64,000 bases of DNA, from positions 1,364,001 through 1,428,000 of the forward strand of contig NZ_CP068985.1 in assembly GCF_019397265.1 (NCBI RefSeq), in the 5' to 3' direction. Source of the DNA: Nonomuraea coxensis DSM 45129. Its GTDB lineage: Bacteria > Actinomycetota > Actinomycetes > Streptosporangiales > Streptosporangiaceae. The position numbers were made by a program, and so were the translations under genes. This document shows, piece after piece, positions 1 to 7,370 of this stretch (the first letter of the stretch is position 1; each line of letters begins with the position of its first letter). Under the pieces are notes generated by a model that saw nothing but the letters and a program-made list of their open reading frames with translations, searched no databases and had not been told where the DNA came from.

Positions 1-2
1 GG

Positions 3-1637
3 TCGCCGGTTGGGCAGCCTGTGGGGCCGATGCCCGGGCAGCCTGCGGGGCAGGGCGGGGTGCCTGTGTTGCGGGGTGGGGCGCCGTACGCGCCCGCCCA
101 TGGGCCTGCGCCCGCGTATGGGCCCGCGCCCGCGTACGGGCCTTCGGGTTATGGGCCGCCCCCGTACGTGCCGCCGCCGTTGTTCCCGAGGCCCGAGTTG
201 CCCGGGGCGCCGCGCTGGCTGTTGCCGGCGGCCGGTGGGGCCGGAGTGTTCGCGGCCGTGGCGCTGCCGGAGGCGCAGGTCGGGCTGGGGATCGTGCTCG
301 TGTCGATGGTGCTCGGCGCGGCGGCGCTGCCCGCCGTGGTCAGGCGCATGACGCCGTGGACGGTGGCGTTCGGGCTGACCGCGTACGTGCTGATCTCGAT
401 GGCGGCGGTGCGGGACGCCGACTGGCTGGTGGCGATCCTGCTCGTGGCGGGGGCCGGGCTGGGCGCGCTGGCGGTGTCGGGGGCCGGGGCCGGCTGGCTC
501 GGCGTGCTCAGGGGCGGCATGTCCGTGCTGCTGGCGCTGGGCCCGGTGCCGTGGTTCCTGGCCGGTCCGCTGAAGAAGCTCACGGCGCGGCGGCGGGTGC
601 TGCCGACGGTGGCGGCGCTCGGCATCACGGCGGTGCTGCTGCTGGTGTTCGGGCTGCTGTTCGCCTCGGCGGACGCCGTGTTCGCCTCGTACGCCGAACG
701 CCTGATGACCGCCCCCGCCTGGGCGGAGTCGCTACCGGGGCGGATCGTGCTGTTCGTGCTGTTCGCCGTGCTGCTGGCGGCCGTGGTGCTGGTCGCGTTG
801 CGGCCGGTGAACGACCCGGTCGGCCCGGAGCGGAGGTTCGCGGTGAGCAGGAGCGTGTGGCTGGTGCCGCTGACGGCGGTCAACCTGCTGTTCGCGTCGT
901 TCGTGGCGGTGCAGATCACGGCGCTGTTCGGCGGCGACACGCTGGTGCTGCGGACTGCCGGGCTGACCTACGCCGAGTACGCCAGGCAGGGCTTCTTCCA
1001 GCTCGTCGTGGTCAGCGTGTTCGTGCTCGGCATCGTGGCGGTGGCGGCCGGGCTGCTGCGGACCGGGCGGCGCGAGCGCTGGGTGCTGGCCGGGCTGCTG
1101 GGCGTGCTCTGCGCCCTGACCATGGTGGTGCTGGCCTCGGCCCTGCACCGGATGAGCCTCTACACCGACGCCTACGGCCTGTCCCGCCTGCGGCTGTCGG
1201 TGCAGGCCACGGTCTGGTGGCTGGGGGCGGTGTTCGCGCTGGTGCTGCTGGCCGGCGCGGCCCGCCTGACGGGGCGCGGCTCGGGATGGCTGCCGCGTAC
1301 GATCGTGCTGGTGACGGGGCTCGGCCTGGGCGCGTTCGCGCTGGTCAACCCGGATCTGCGGGTCGCGGCCACGCAGGTCGAGGTGCGCGGCGTCGCCAAC
1401 CTGGACTCCGACTACCTGGGCGATCTCGGCGCGGAGGCGGTGCCGGCGCTGGACCGGCTGCCGGAGCCGCAGCGGAGCTGCGTGCTGGCGGACGTGGTCG
1501 CGGCGAACGAGCTGGACCGGCCGGACCCCTGGAACGGCTGGAACCTGGCCCGCGCGCAGGCCCGCGACCTGCTGGCCGCGCACCCTGTCCACAGGGCGGC
1601 CGGCTGTGACCAGCGGCGGTCGTACTCCTCTGATTGA
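3..1637 (+). CDS. DUF4173/DUF4153-like multi-pass membrane protein (5' partial)
   Basis: The frame is open from the first bases of the window and the first ATG, at 21, has no ribosome site before it, so the true start is probably outside. The first about 60 residues are a Pro/Gly/Tyr/Ala-rich cytoplasmic tail with repeats like PAYGPAPAYGP. About ten hydrophobic segments follow, and then a soluble Arg/Asp-rich C-terminus that includes DSDYLGDLG and LDRLPEPQ. This layout matches actinobacterial DUF4173 proteins, often seen near two-component systems and of unknown function. The stop overlaps the possible TTG start of the next gene, but co-transcription with the D-amino-acid genes is uncertain. 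Confidence 0.65.
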   Translation, partial: SPVGQPVGPMPGQPAGQGGVPVLRGGAPYAPAHGPAPAYGPAPAYGPSGYGPPPYVPPPLFPRPELPGAPRWLLPAAGGAGVFAAVALPEAQVGLGIVLVSMVLGAAALPAVVRRMTPWTVAFGLTAYVLISMAAVRDADWLVAILLVAGAGLGALAVSGAGAGWLGVLRGGMSVLLALGPVPWFLAGPLKKLTARRRVLPTVAALGITAVLLLVFGLLFASADAVFASYAERLMTAPAWAESLPGRIVLFVLFAVLLAAVVLVALRPVNDPVGPERRFAVSRSVWLVPLTAVNLLFASFVAVQITALFGGDTLVLRTAGLTYAEYARQGFFQLVVVSVFVLGIVAVAAGLLRTGRRERWVLAGLLGVLCALTMVVLASALHRMSLYTDAYGLSRLRLSVQATVWWLGAVFALVLLAGAARLTGRGSGWLPRTIVLVTGLGLGAFALVNPDLRVAATQVEVRGVANLDSDYLGDLGAEAVPALDRLPEPQRSCVLADVVAANELDRPDPWNGWNLARAQARDLLAAHPVHRAAGCDQRRSYSSD

Positions 1638-1645
1638 ATCCTGGG

Positions 1646-3247
1646 GTGAGCTTCGACGTGATCATCCGGGGCGGCAGGGTGCTCGACGGCACGGGGGCCC
1701 CGCCGTTCCGGGCTGATGTCGCGGTGAGCGGCGACCGCGTCGCGGCCGTGGGCCGTCTGGAGAGCGCCGAGGCGGCGACGGTGATCGACGCGGCCGGGCG
1801 GTTCGTCGCGCCGGGGTTCGTGGACTGCCACGCCCACGGCGACGCGGCCGTCTTCGACCCGGCGGTGCAGCGGGCCGCGCTGCGGCAGGGGGTGACGACG
1901 TTCGTGCTCGGGCAGGACGGCCTGTCGTTCGCGCCCGGCTCGGCCGCGACCGTCGCCTACGCCTCCCGCTACTTCGCCGCCGTCAACGGCCCGCTGCGCC
2001 GGGGGCCGCTGCGCGAGGGGCCGCTGCTGGAGGGCCCGTCGTGTGAGGGGCCGCTGCTGGAGGGCCCGTCGCGTGAGGGGCCGCTGACCGTCGCGGAGCT
2101 GCTGGGCTCCTACGACCGCGCGGCGGCGGTCAACACGGCCTACCTGCTGCCGCACGGCACGATCCGCTACGACGTCATGGGGCCCTCGTCCGCCCCGGCC
2201 TCCGCCGACGACCTGGCCGCGATGCTCAGGCACGTCGAGCGCGGCCTGGCGGAGGGCGCGGCCGGGCTGTCCACCGGGCTGGAATACCTGCCGGGCCGCT
2301 ACGCCGACGCCGAGGAGCTGGCCGCGCTGTGCCGGCCGCTCGGCGGCCTCCCCTACGTCACCCACATGCGGGCCTACGGAGCCGGCGCCGCGGTCGGCAT
2401 GGCCGAGGTCGTGGACATCGCCTCCCGTTCAGGCGCCGCCGTGCACGTCTCCCACCTGCACGGCCCGGCCGACGTGCTGCTGCCGCTGGTCGGCGACGCG
2501 CTCGCCCGCGACGTCGACCTGAGCTTCGACACCTACCCCTACCTGCGCGGCAACACGATCCTGGCGATGGTCGTGCTGCCGAGGTCCGTGCCCGCCGCCG
2601 AGACCGGCCGCGCGCTTGAGCTGATCGCCGCCGCCGACCTGGACGAGTGGTGGCCCGCGCTCGACGCGACCTGGCCCCGGCTGACCGTCTCGCACGCCCC
2701 CGGCATGGAGTGGACCGAAGGGCTGACCGTGGCGGTGGCGGCCGAGCGGGCGGGGGTGTCCCCGGCCGAGCTGTGCCGGCGGCTGCTCATCGAGACGCGG
2801 CTGGAGGCGGGCGTCGTGTCGGCCCGCCCGGACGAAGGGCCGGAGGGCGAGCAGTCCGTACGCCGGATGCTGCGCCACCCCTCGCACACCGGCGGCTCCG
2901 ACGGCATCTACGTGGGCGGTCATCCGCATCCGCGGGGGTTCGGGGCCTTCGCCCGGTTTCTCGGTCGGCACGTCAGGGAGCTGGGCGACTGGACGTGGGA
3001 GCAGGCCGTCGTGCACCTCGCCGCGCATCCCGCCCGCCGGTTCGGGCTGAGCGACCGGGGGCTGGTGCGGGCGGGGTTCGCCGCCGACCTGGTGGTGATC
3101 GATCCGCGCACCGTGGCCGACCGGGCCACCTACGCCGAGCCGCGCGAGCTCGCGACCGGCATCGCCGACGTGCTCGTGTCGGGCGTCCCGGTGCTGGCCG
3201 GGGGCGAGCTGACCAGCGCCCTCACCGGCCGCGCCCTCCGCCCCTGA
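1646..3247 (+). CDS. N-acyl-D-amino-acid deacylase (D-aminoacylase), amidohydrolase superfamily
   Basis: This 533-residue zinc amidohydrolase should release free D-amino acids from N-acyl-D-amino acids in the cytoplasm. It opens with the superfamily strand FDVIIRGGRVLDGTG and carries the HxH metal pair in DCHAHGD (His62/His64). Near the C-terminus HTGGSDGIYVGGHPHPRGFG is typical of D-aminoacylases. GTG 1646 is preferred because homology begins at once; a TTG at 1634 would add four residues and overlap the previous stop. Between residues about 116 and 145 there are six pentapeptide repeats encoded by 15-bp DNA repeats, not normal for the family. It leads an operon with a D-amino-acid PLP enzyme, RidA and an unknown protein. 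Confidence 0.85.
   Translation: MSFDVIIRGGRVLDGTGAPPFRADVAVSGDRVAAVGRLESAEAATVIDAAGRFVAPGFVDCHAHGDAAVFDPAVQRAALRQGVTTFVLGQDGLSFAPGSAATVAYASRYFAAVNGPLRRGPLREGPLLEGPSCEGPLLEGPSREGPLTVAELLGSYDRAAAVNTAYLLPHGTIRYDVMGPSSAPASADDLAAMLRHVERGLAEGAAGLSTGLEYLPGRYADAEELAALCRPLGGLPYVTHMRAYGAGAAVGMAEVVDIASRSGAAVHVSHLHGPADVLLPLVGDALARDVDLSFDTYPYLRGNTILAMVVLPRSVPAAETGRALELIAAADLDEWWPALDATWPRLTVSHAPGMEWTEGLTVAVAAERAGVSPAELCRRLLIETRLEAGVVSARPDEGPEGEQSVRRMLRHPSHTGGSDGIYVGGHPHPRGFGAFARFLGRHVRELGDWTWEQAVVHLAAHPARRFGLSDRGLVRAGFAADLVVIDPRTVADRATYAEPRELATGIADVLVSGVPVLAGGELTSALTGRALRP
1991..2080 (+). repeat. Six tandem 15-bp units inside the deacylase gene
   Basis: Units start at 1991, 2006, 2021, 2036, 2051 and 2066. 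The last four form two 30-bp copies (2021-2050 and 2051-2080) that differ at one base. Encoded pentapeptides are PLRRG, PLREG, PLLEG, PSCEG, PLLEG and PSREG. The array keeps the reading frame and would form an exposed loop; copy number may vary by slippage. Confidence 0.9.
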
Positions 3248-3342
3248 GCGCGGACAGGCGTTACGGCGCCGGCCGGGGTCGGTGCTGATCGTGGGAGATC
3301 ATGATCGCTGTAATAGGGTCGGACGCGGATGGAGGGGGTCCC

Positions 3343-4410
3343 GTGTCTGCAGTGGTCTTCGAGGCCGGCTACGACTTTCCGCTGATGGTCGTGCGCCGGG
3401 ACGCGCTGGAGCACAACGTCGCGACGATGGCGGCCTTCGCCCGCGACCACGGCATGGAGCTGGCCCCGCACGTCAAGACGCACCTGTCGAGGGAGATCGC
3501 GCAGCTCCAGCTCGCGGCGGGCGCGTGGGGGCTGACCGTGGCCGACACGCGGCAGGCCCGCGTGGCCAGAAGCTTCGGCGCCCGGCGGATCGTCGTGGCC
3601 AACCAGGTCGTGAGCCCGGCGGGGCTCGGCTGGGCGGCGGCGGAGCTGGCGGCGGATCCGGACTTCGAGTTCCTGAGCTTCGCCGACTCCGTCGAAGGGG
3701 TGGACATCCTCGCCAGGCATGCTGGGGAGCGGCCGTTCCGGGTGCTGGTGGAGATGGGGCACGCGGGCGGCCGGGCCGGGTGCCGCACGCTGGAGGAGTT
3801 CCTGCGGGTGGCGGCGCACGCGGCGGAGACGCCGGGGGTCGAGGTCGCCGGGGTGGCCGGGTACGAGGGCGGCCTGCCGGACGCCCACCACGTACGGAAA
3901 TATCTGGACACGCTGACCGAGGCCCTGGAGCACCTGCGAGTCCGCGGCCCGATCCTCTCGGTCGGGGGCAGTCAGTGGTTCGACGTGATCGGACGCGAGC
4001 TGGCCGCCGTCCAGGCCCGGATCCTGCTGCGCAGCGGCGCGTACGTCAGCCACGACGAGGGCTACTACCGCGAGCGCACCCCGTTCAACCGCATCGGCGG
4101 CGAGCTGCGGCCGGCGCTGGAGGTGTGGGCGCACGTGCTGTCGGTCCCCGAGCCCGGCCTCGCGGTCGTCGGCATGGGCAAGCGCGACGCCCCCTACGAC
4201 GAGGGCCTGCCGATCCCGCGCCGCGACGGCGTGACCGTGCTGAAGATGCAGGACCAGCACACGTTGCTGCGCGCCGACGGGCTGGCGCCCGGCGATCTGG
4301 TGTCCTTCGGCATCTCCCATCCCTGCACGGCTTTCGACAAGTGGCGGGTGCTGCCGCTGGTGGACGAGGACTACCGTGTCGTTGGCACGATCAGCACCGA
4401 TTTTCACTGA
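3343..4410 (+). CDS. D-serine/D-threonine dehydratase-like PLP enzyme (DSD1/D-threonine aldolase fold)
   Basis: This 355-residue protein belongs to the alanine-racemase-fold group that acts on D-serine, D-threonine or 3-hydroxy-D-aspartate. The PLP lysine is Lys45 in LAPHVKTHLSR, near the start as is normal for DSD1-type enzymes. A late HPCTAFDKWR segment carries the His and Cys that bind zinc in D-serine dehydratases. GTG 3343 is chosen because GGAGGGGG (3331-3338) precedes it; the upstream ATG at 3301 lacks such a site. Dehydration of D-Ser or D-Thr gives an enamine/imine, which fits the RidA gene 16 bp downstream. Confidence 0.8.
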   Translation: MSAVVFEAGYDFPLMVVRRDALEHNVATMAAFARDHGMELAPHVKTHLSREIAQLQLAAGAWGLTVADTRQARVARSFGARRIVVANQVVSPAGLGWAAAELAADPDFEFLSFADSVEGVDILARHAGERPFRVLVEMGHAGGRAGCRTLEEFLRVAAHAAETPGVEVAGVAGYEGGLPDAHHVRKYLDTLTEALEHLRVRGPILSVGGSQWFDVIGRELAAVQARILLRSGAYVSHDEGYYRERTPFNRIGGELRPALEVWAHVLSVPEPGLAVVGMGKRDAPYDEGLPIPRRDGVTVLKMQDQHTLLRADGLAPGDLVSFGISHPCTAFDKWRVLPLVDEDYRVVGTISTDFH

Positions 4411-4426
4411 CTTTTGGAGCGATTTC

Positions 4427-4807
4427 GTGAAAAAGGAGCTTCGCACCAGCGAGGGCGCCGCCCCCATCGGCGCCTACTCGCAGGGTCTCGTGGTGGGCGA
4501 CTTCGTCTTCACCTCCGGCATGGGGCCGCTCGACCCGCACACCGGTGAGCTCGTCGGTGACGACGTGGCCACCCAGACCCATCAGGTCATGCGCAACCTC
4601 GGCGCGATCCTCGCCGCGCACGGGCTCGGCTTCGACGACGTGGTGAAGTCCACGGTCCACCTGCAGCACGTCGAACGCGACTTCGCCGCCTACAACGAGG
4701 TCTACAAGTCGTACTTCAACCCGCCCTACCCCGTCCGCACCACGGTGGGCTCCCAGCTGCTGGGCATCCTCGTGGAGATCGACTTCGTCGCGCACAAGAG
4801 CGCGTAA
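4427..4807 (+). CDS. RidA family reactive imine deaminase
   Basis: This 126-residue Rid protein is expected to form a trimer and hydrolyse reactive enamine/imine intermediates, such as 2-aminoacrylate, to keto acids. Visible motifs are the N-terminal APIGAYSQG, the central VVKSTVHL and the C-terminal YPVRTTVG, whose Arg104 corresponds to the catalytic arginine of RidA. GTG 4427 follows GGAG at 4416-4419; a longer reading from 4376 would overlap the previous gene. The link with the upstream PLP dehydratase is direct: that chemistry releases the imines Rid proteins remove. Confidence 0.88.
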   Translation: MKKELRTSEGAAPIGAYSQGLVVGDFVFTSGMGPLDPHTGELVGDDVATQTHQVMRNLGAILAAHGLGFDDVVKSTVHLQHVERDFAAYNEVYKSYFNPPYPVRTTVGSQLLGILVEIDFVAHKSA

Positions 4808-4816
4808 AGTTCGCTC

Positions 4817-6028
4817 GTGGACAGTTCGGTTTACGTCTTCGCCGAGGATCTGCGGGGTGAGGGCGTCGAGCGGGTGCTCGACAGGATCAGCGGGTACGGC
4901 GTGGCCGGCGTCACCGTCGGCGTCGTCCACCACGCCACCCGCGACGTCACCCCGCACGGGCTGTCCCGGCTGACCGTCCGGCACGACGGGGCGCACTTCA
5001 TCCCGCCGGCCGAGCTGTTCGACGGCCGGCGGCTGTGGCCGGTGCCCGGTCACGCCGCCGTGCTCGACGGCCTGCGTGAGGCGTGCGCGAAGCGGTCCAT
5101 GAAGCTCCACGGCTGGACGGTCTTCCTGCGCAACGCGACGCTCGGCACCGAGCATCCCGACGTCACCGTACGCGACTGCTTCGGCGACCGCGGCTCCCCG
5201 GCCGACCTGTGCCCCGCCCATCCCGACGTGCGTGAGTACGCCGTCGCGCTGGCGCGGGCCGTGGCTCGGCTCGGCGTCGACAGCGTGGTGGCCGAGGCGC
5301 TGCACTTCCAGCCGCTCACGGCCGAGCGGTCGTTCGTGCCGCTCGGGCCGATGGACGCCTACCTGTTCGGGCTCTGCTTCTGCGACTACTGCCTGCGTCG
5401 CGCCGCCGACCTGGGCGTGGACGCCGAGATGGCGCGCGAGGAGTGCGCGCGCATCGTCGGGCGGGTGCTCGACGGCGACGCGCCCGCGCAGGGCGAGGTG
5501 ACGCGGGCGGCGCTCACCGCGTACGCCGGGCCCGACGTCGTGGCCTACGCCCGCGCCCGTTCGGAGACGGTCACGACGCTGGTCTCCGAGGTGGCCTCGG
5601 CGGTCGCCGACGAGGGCTCCAAGCTGGTGTTCATCGACTCCACGGGCGCGGTCAAGGGCTACGCCGACGGCCTGCCCACGCCCGGCCTGCCCACGCCCGG
5701 CCTGGCCGCGCACGACGCCTGGCAGCTCGGCGTCGACCTGGTGGCGCTGGGCGATCTGGTGCCGGCGTTCGGCGTGCTGGCCTACGCCCGCGACGCGGCG
5801 CGGGTGGCCGACGACGTCGGGGCCTACCTGCGGTCGGTCGGCAAGGACCGCGAGGTGCGGGCGGTGCTGCGGCCCGGCCATCCCGACAGCGACTCGCTCG
5901 ACCGGCTCGTGGCCAAGGCGCGGGCGGCCAAGGCGGCGGGGGCTCTCGCGGTCGACTTCTACGCCTACGGGCTGACCCCCCACGCGGTGCTCGACCGCAT
6001 CCCGGCCGCCCTCGCCGAAGCCCTCTGA
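4817..6028 (+). CDS. Conserved protein of unknown function, last gene of the D-amino-acid operon
   Basis: A 403-residue soluble protein with no signal peptide or membrane segment, not assigned to a named family. The text suggests a TIM-barrel: strand-like VAGVTVGVVHH, a segment with KLHGWTVFLRN, and a Cys pair in LCFCDYC. These features recall glycoside-hydrolase-like barrels of the GHL10 type, but no catalytic pair can be assigned. GTG 4817 lies nine bases after the RidA stop, so co-translation is likely. A 15-bp tandem duplication (5672-5701) gives LPTPGLPTPGL, another short in-frame expansion in this operon. A role in D-amino-acid or N-acyl-D-amino-acid use is inferred only from position. 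Confidence 0.6.
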   Translation: MDSSVYVFAEDLRGEGVERVLDRISGYGVAGVTVGVVHHATRDVTPHGLSRLTVRHDGAHFIPPAELFDGRRLWPVPGHAAVLDGLREACAKRSMKLHGWTVFLRNATLGTEHPDVTVRDCFGDRGSPADLCPAHPDVREYAVALARAVARLGVDSVVAEALHFQPLTAERSFVPLGPMDAYLFGLCFCDYCLRRAADLGVDAEMAREECARIVGRVLDGDAPAQGEVTRAALTAYAGPDVVAYARARSETVTTLVSEVASAVADEGSKLVFIDSTGAVKGYADGLPTPGLPTPGLAAHDAWQLGVDLVALGDLVPAFGVLAYARDAARVADDVGAYLRSVGKDREVRAVLRPGHPDSDSLDRLVAKARAAKAAGALAVDFYAYGLTPHAVLDRIPAALAEAL

Positions 6029-6078
6029 CAACCGGACCTCGTCGAGCCGGGCTCCCGGCGGCGTGGGGTCCCGTTGTC
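6027..6078. terminator. Bidirectional compound terminator between convergent operons
   Basis: A 12-bp outer stem (6027-6038 with 6067-6078, one mismatch) encloses a perfect 6-bp stem (6046-6051 with 6054-6059). It starts at the stop of the D-amino-acid operon and faces the end of the TetR gene. There is no T-run, as is common in high-GC actinomycetes. Confidence 0.6.
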
Positions 6079-6107
6079 TCGGGGGCGCGGGGGCCCGGTG
6101 GCGCGGG

Positions 6108-6656
6108 TCAGAGGCCGTCCAGGAGGGCTGAGACGGCCTTGGTGGCGAAGCCGTCGGGTGGGCGCAGGCCGCGGAGGACCACCCGCGTCCACACCGCCCC
6201 CGCCAGCAGGTCGATCACCAGCATCGGATCGGCCGAGGCGGGCAGCTCGCCGCGCCGCGCCGCGCGCTCGAAGATCTCCCGCTCCTTCGCGAAGCGGTCG
6301 GCGAAGAAGTGGCGGGCGTCCAGCTCCGGATGGCGGACGGCGGCGGCGAGCGCGGCCGGCGCGATGTCGGCGGACGGCGGCTCGGTCAGCAGCCGGACCA
6401 TGCTCTCCACCAGCGCCACGAGGTCGCCGCGCAGGCTGCCGGTGTCGGGCGTCTCGAATCCGAGCACGTCGCCCTCCACCAGCGCCGCCCCCAGCAGCGC
6501 GGCCTTGGACGGCCACCACCGGTAGATCGTCGTCTTGTTGACGCCCGACCGCTCGGCGACGCCCTCGACGGTCAGCCCGTCGTAGCCCTTCTCGGCGACC
6601 AGCCGCAACGTCGCGTCGAAGATCTCCTGCTGCTTCCTCGGGGCCATGCGCCTCAT
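6108..6656 (-). CDS. TetR family transcriptional regulator
   Basis: A 182-residue TetR repressor. The N-terminal helix-turn-helix is clear in GLTVEGVAERSGVNKTTIYRWW, followed by a helical ligand domain with PELDARHFFADRFAKERE. The start at 6656 overlaps the lysE-type stop in an ATGA junction and has GGGAG just upstream; a second ATG three codons in is possible. Translational coupling to the exporter suggests it senses the exported compound. The dyad upstream of the exporter (7292-7337) is a candidate operator. Confidence 0.88.
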   Translation of the reverse strand: MRRMAPRKQQEIFDATLRLVAEKGYDGLTVEGVAERSGVNKTTIYRWWPSKAALLGAALVEGDVLGFETPDTGSLRGDLVALVESMVRLLTEPPSADIAPAALAAAVRHPELDARHFFADRFAKEREIFERAARRGELPASADPMLVIDLLAGAVWTRVVLRGLRPPDGFATKAVSALLDGL

Positions 6657-7270
6657 TTTCTCCCGGCGAACGCCGTGGCCACGCCGAGGCCCAGGTAGAC
6701 CACGCCGCTGAGGTGCCGCAGGGTCCTGGCCCTGCTCCGCAGGCGGCCGCCGAGCGCGCCGGCGGTCCAGGCGTACACGACGTCCGACAGCAGGCCGAGC
6801 AGCAGCAGCGTCAGGCCGAACAGCACGATCTGCAGCGCGGGCGAGCCCGCCTCCGGGCGGACGAAGTGCGGCAGGAACGCCAGGAAGAACAGCGCCACCT
6901 TGGGGTTGAGCACGTTGACCAGCATCCCTTCCAGGAACACCTTGCGCAGCGGCTGCAGGGACGGCGCGGCCCCCTCCTCCTGCTCGCCGCCGGTGAACGC
7001 GCGGTAGGCCAGGTAGCCGAGGTAGGCGACGCCCGCCCACTTCACGACGGCGAACAGCGCCGCCGACCGCGAGATCAGGTACGAAAGGCCGGCCGCGGCG
7101 GCGGCGATGTGCACCAGCGTGCCGGCCTCCACGCCGAGGGCGCTGGCCAGCGCCGCCCCCCGCCCCTGGGCCAGGCCGCGGGCGGTGATGTAGAGGTGGT
7201 TCGGGCCGGGGATGAGCACGAGGGCGAGCGAGGCGCTGACGAAGAACGCGTACGTCGTGGGGGAGATCAC
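6653..7270 (-). CDS. LysE family amino-acid/metabolite exporter
   Basis: A 205-residue membrane protein with about six transmembrane helices. The LysE/RhtB signature LIPGPNHLYITARGLAQGRGA near the N-terminus and the NPKVALFFLAFLPHFV segment mid-protein are typical. It should export an amino acid or a related small metabolite by proton exchange; the substrate cannot be read from sequence. The GTG start at 7270 lies eight bases from a TATGCT -10 box, so the message may be leaderless. It is first in a two-gene operon with the TetR regulator. Confidence 0.87.
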   Translation of the reverse strand: MISPTTYAFFVSASLALVLIPGPNHLYITARGLAQGRGAALASALGVEAGTLVHIAAAAAGLSYLISRSAALFAVVKWAGVAYLGYLAYRAFTGGEQEEGAAPSLQPLRKVFLEGMLVNVLNPKVALFFLAFLPHFVRPEAGSPALQIVLFGLTLLLLGLLSDVVYAWTAGALGGRLRSRARTLRHLSGVVYLGLGVATAFAGRK

Positions 7271-7278
7271 GGCTTCGA

Positions 7279-7284
7279 AGCATA
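7279..7284 (-). promoter_or_regulatory. -10 box TATGCT of the LysE-TetR operon
   Basis: On the minus strand TATGCT ends eight bases before the GTG start, with no Shine-Dalgarno between. This spacing is typical of leaderless actinobacterial transcripts. No good -35 is visible. Confidence 0.45.
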
Positions 7285-7291
7285 GGCGGCT

Positions 7292-7337
7292 TTGGTCCGG
7301 GTGTTAGGGCCAATGTGGAGTCGCTTTACCGGACCAA
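7292..7337. promoter_or_regulatory. 9-bp inverted repeat between divergent lysE-type and luxR-type genes
   Basis: TTGGTCCGG (7292-7300) and CCGGACCAA (7329-7337) are perfect inverted copies, centre to centre about 37 bp. Inside lies a related direct element, GGGCCAAT (7307-7314), like GGACCAAT (7331-7338). It lies between the two divergent starts and may bind the TetR protein. Confidence 0.45.
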
Positions 7338-7358
7338 TAAGGTGTCGGCCCGGCGTGG

Positions 7359-7364
7359 CATAGT
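7359..7364 (+). promoter_or_regulatory. Possible -10 box CATAGT of the LuxR-family gene
   Basis: CATAGT ends six bases before the GTG start at 7371 with no ribosome site between, as in leaderless genes. The -35 region is not recognisable, so this is tentative. Confidence 0.35.
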
Positions 7365-7370
7365 TGTGGC

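Noticed and set aside
4376..4426. Upstream ATG for the RidA gene
   Set aside because: It lies inside the previous gene, adds non-conserved residues and has no ribosome site; GTG 4427 has GGAG.
4391..6031. Long minus-strand frame over RidA and the unknown gene
   Set aside because: Low-complexity Arg/Gly/His text and no start signal; both plus-strand genes are well supported or well placed.
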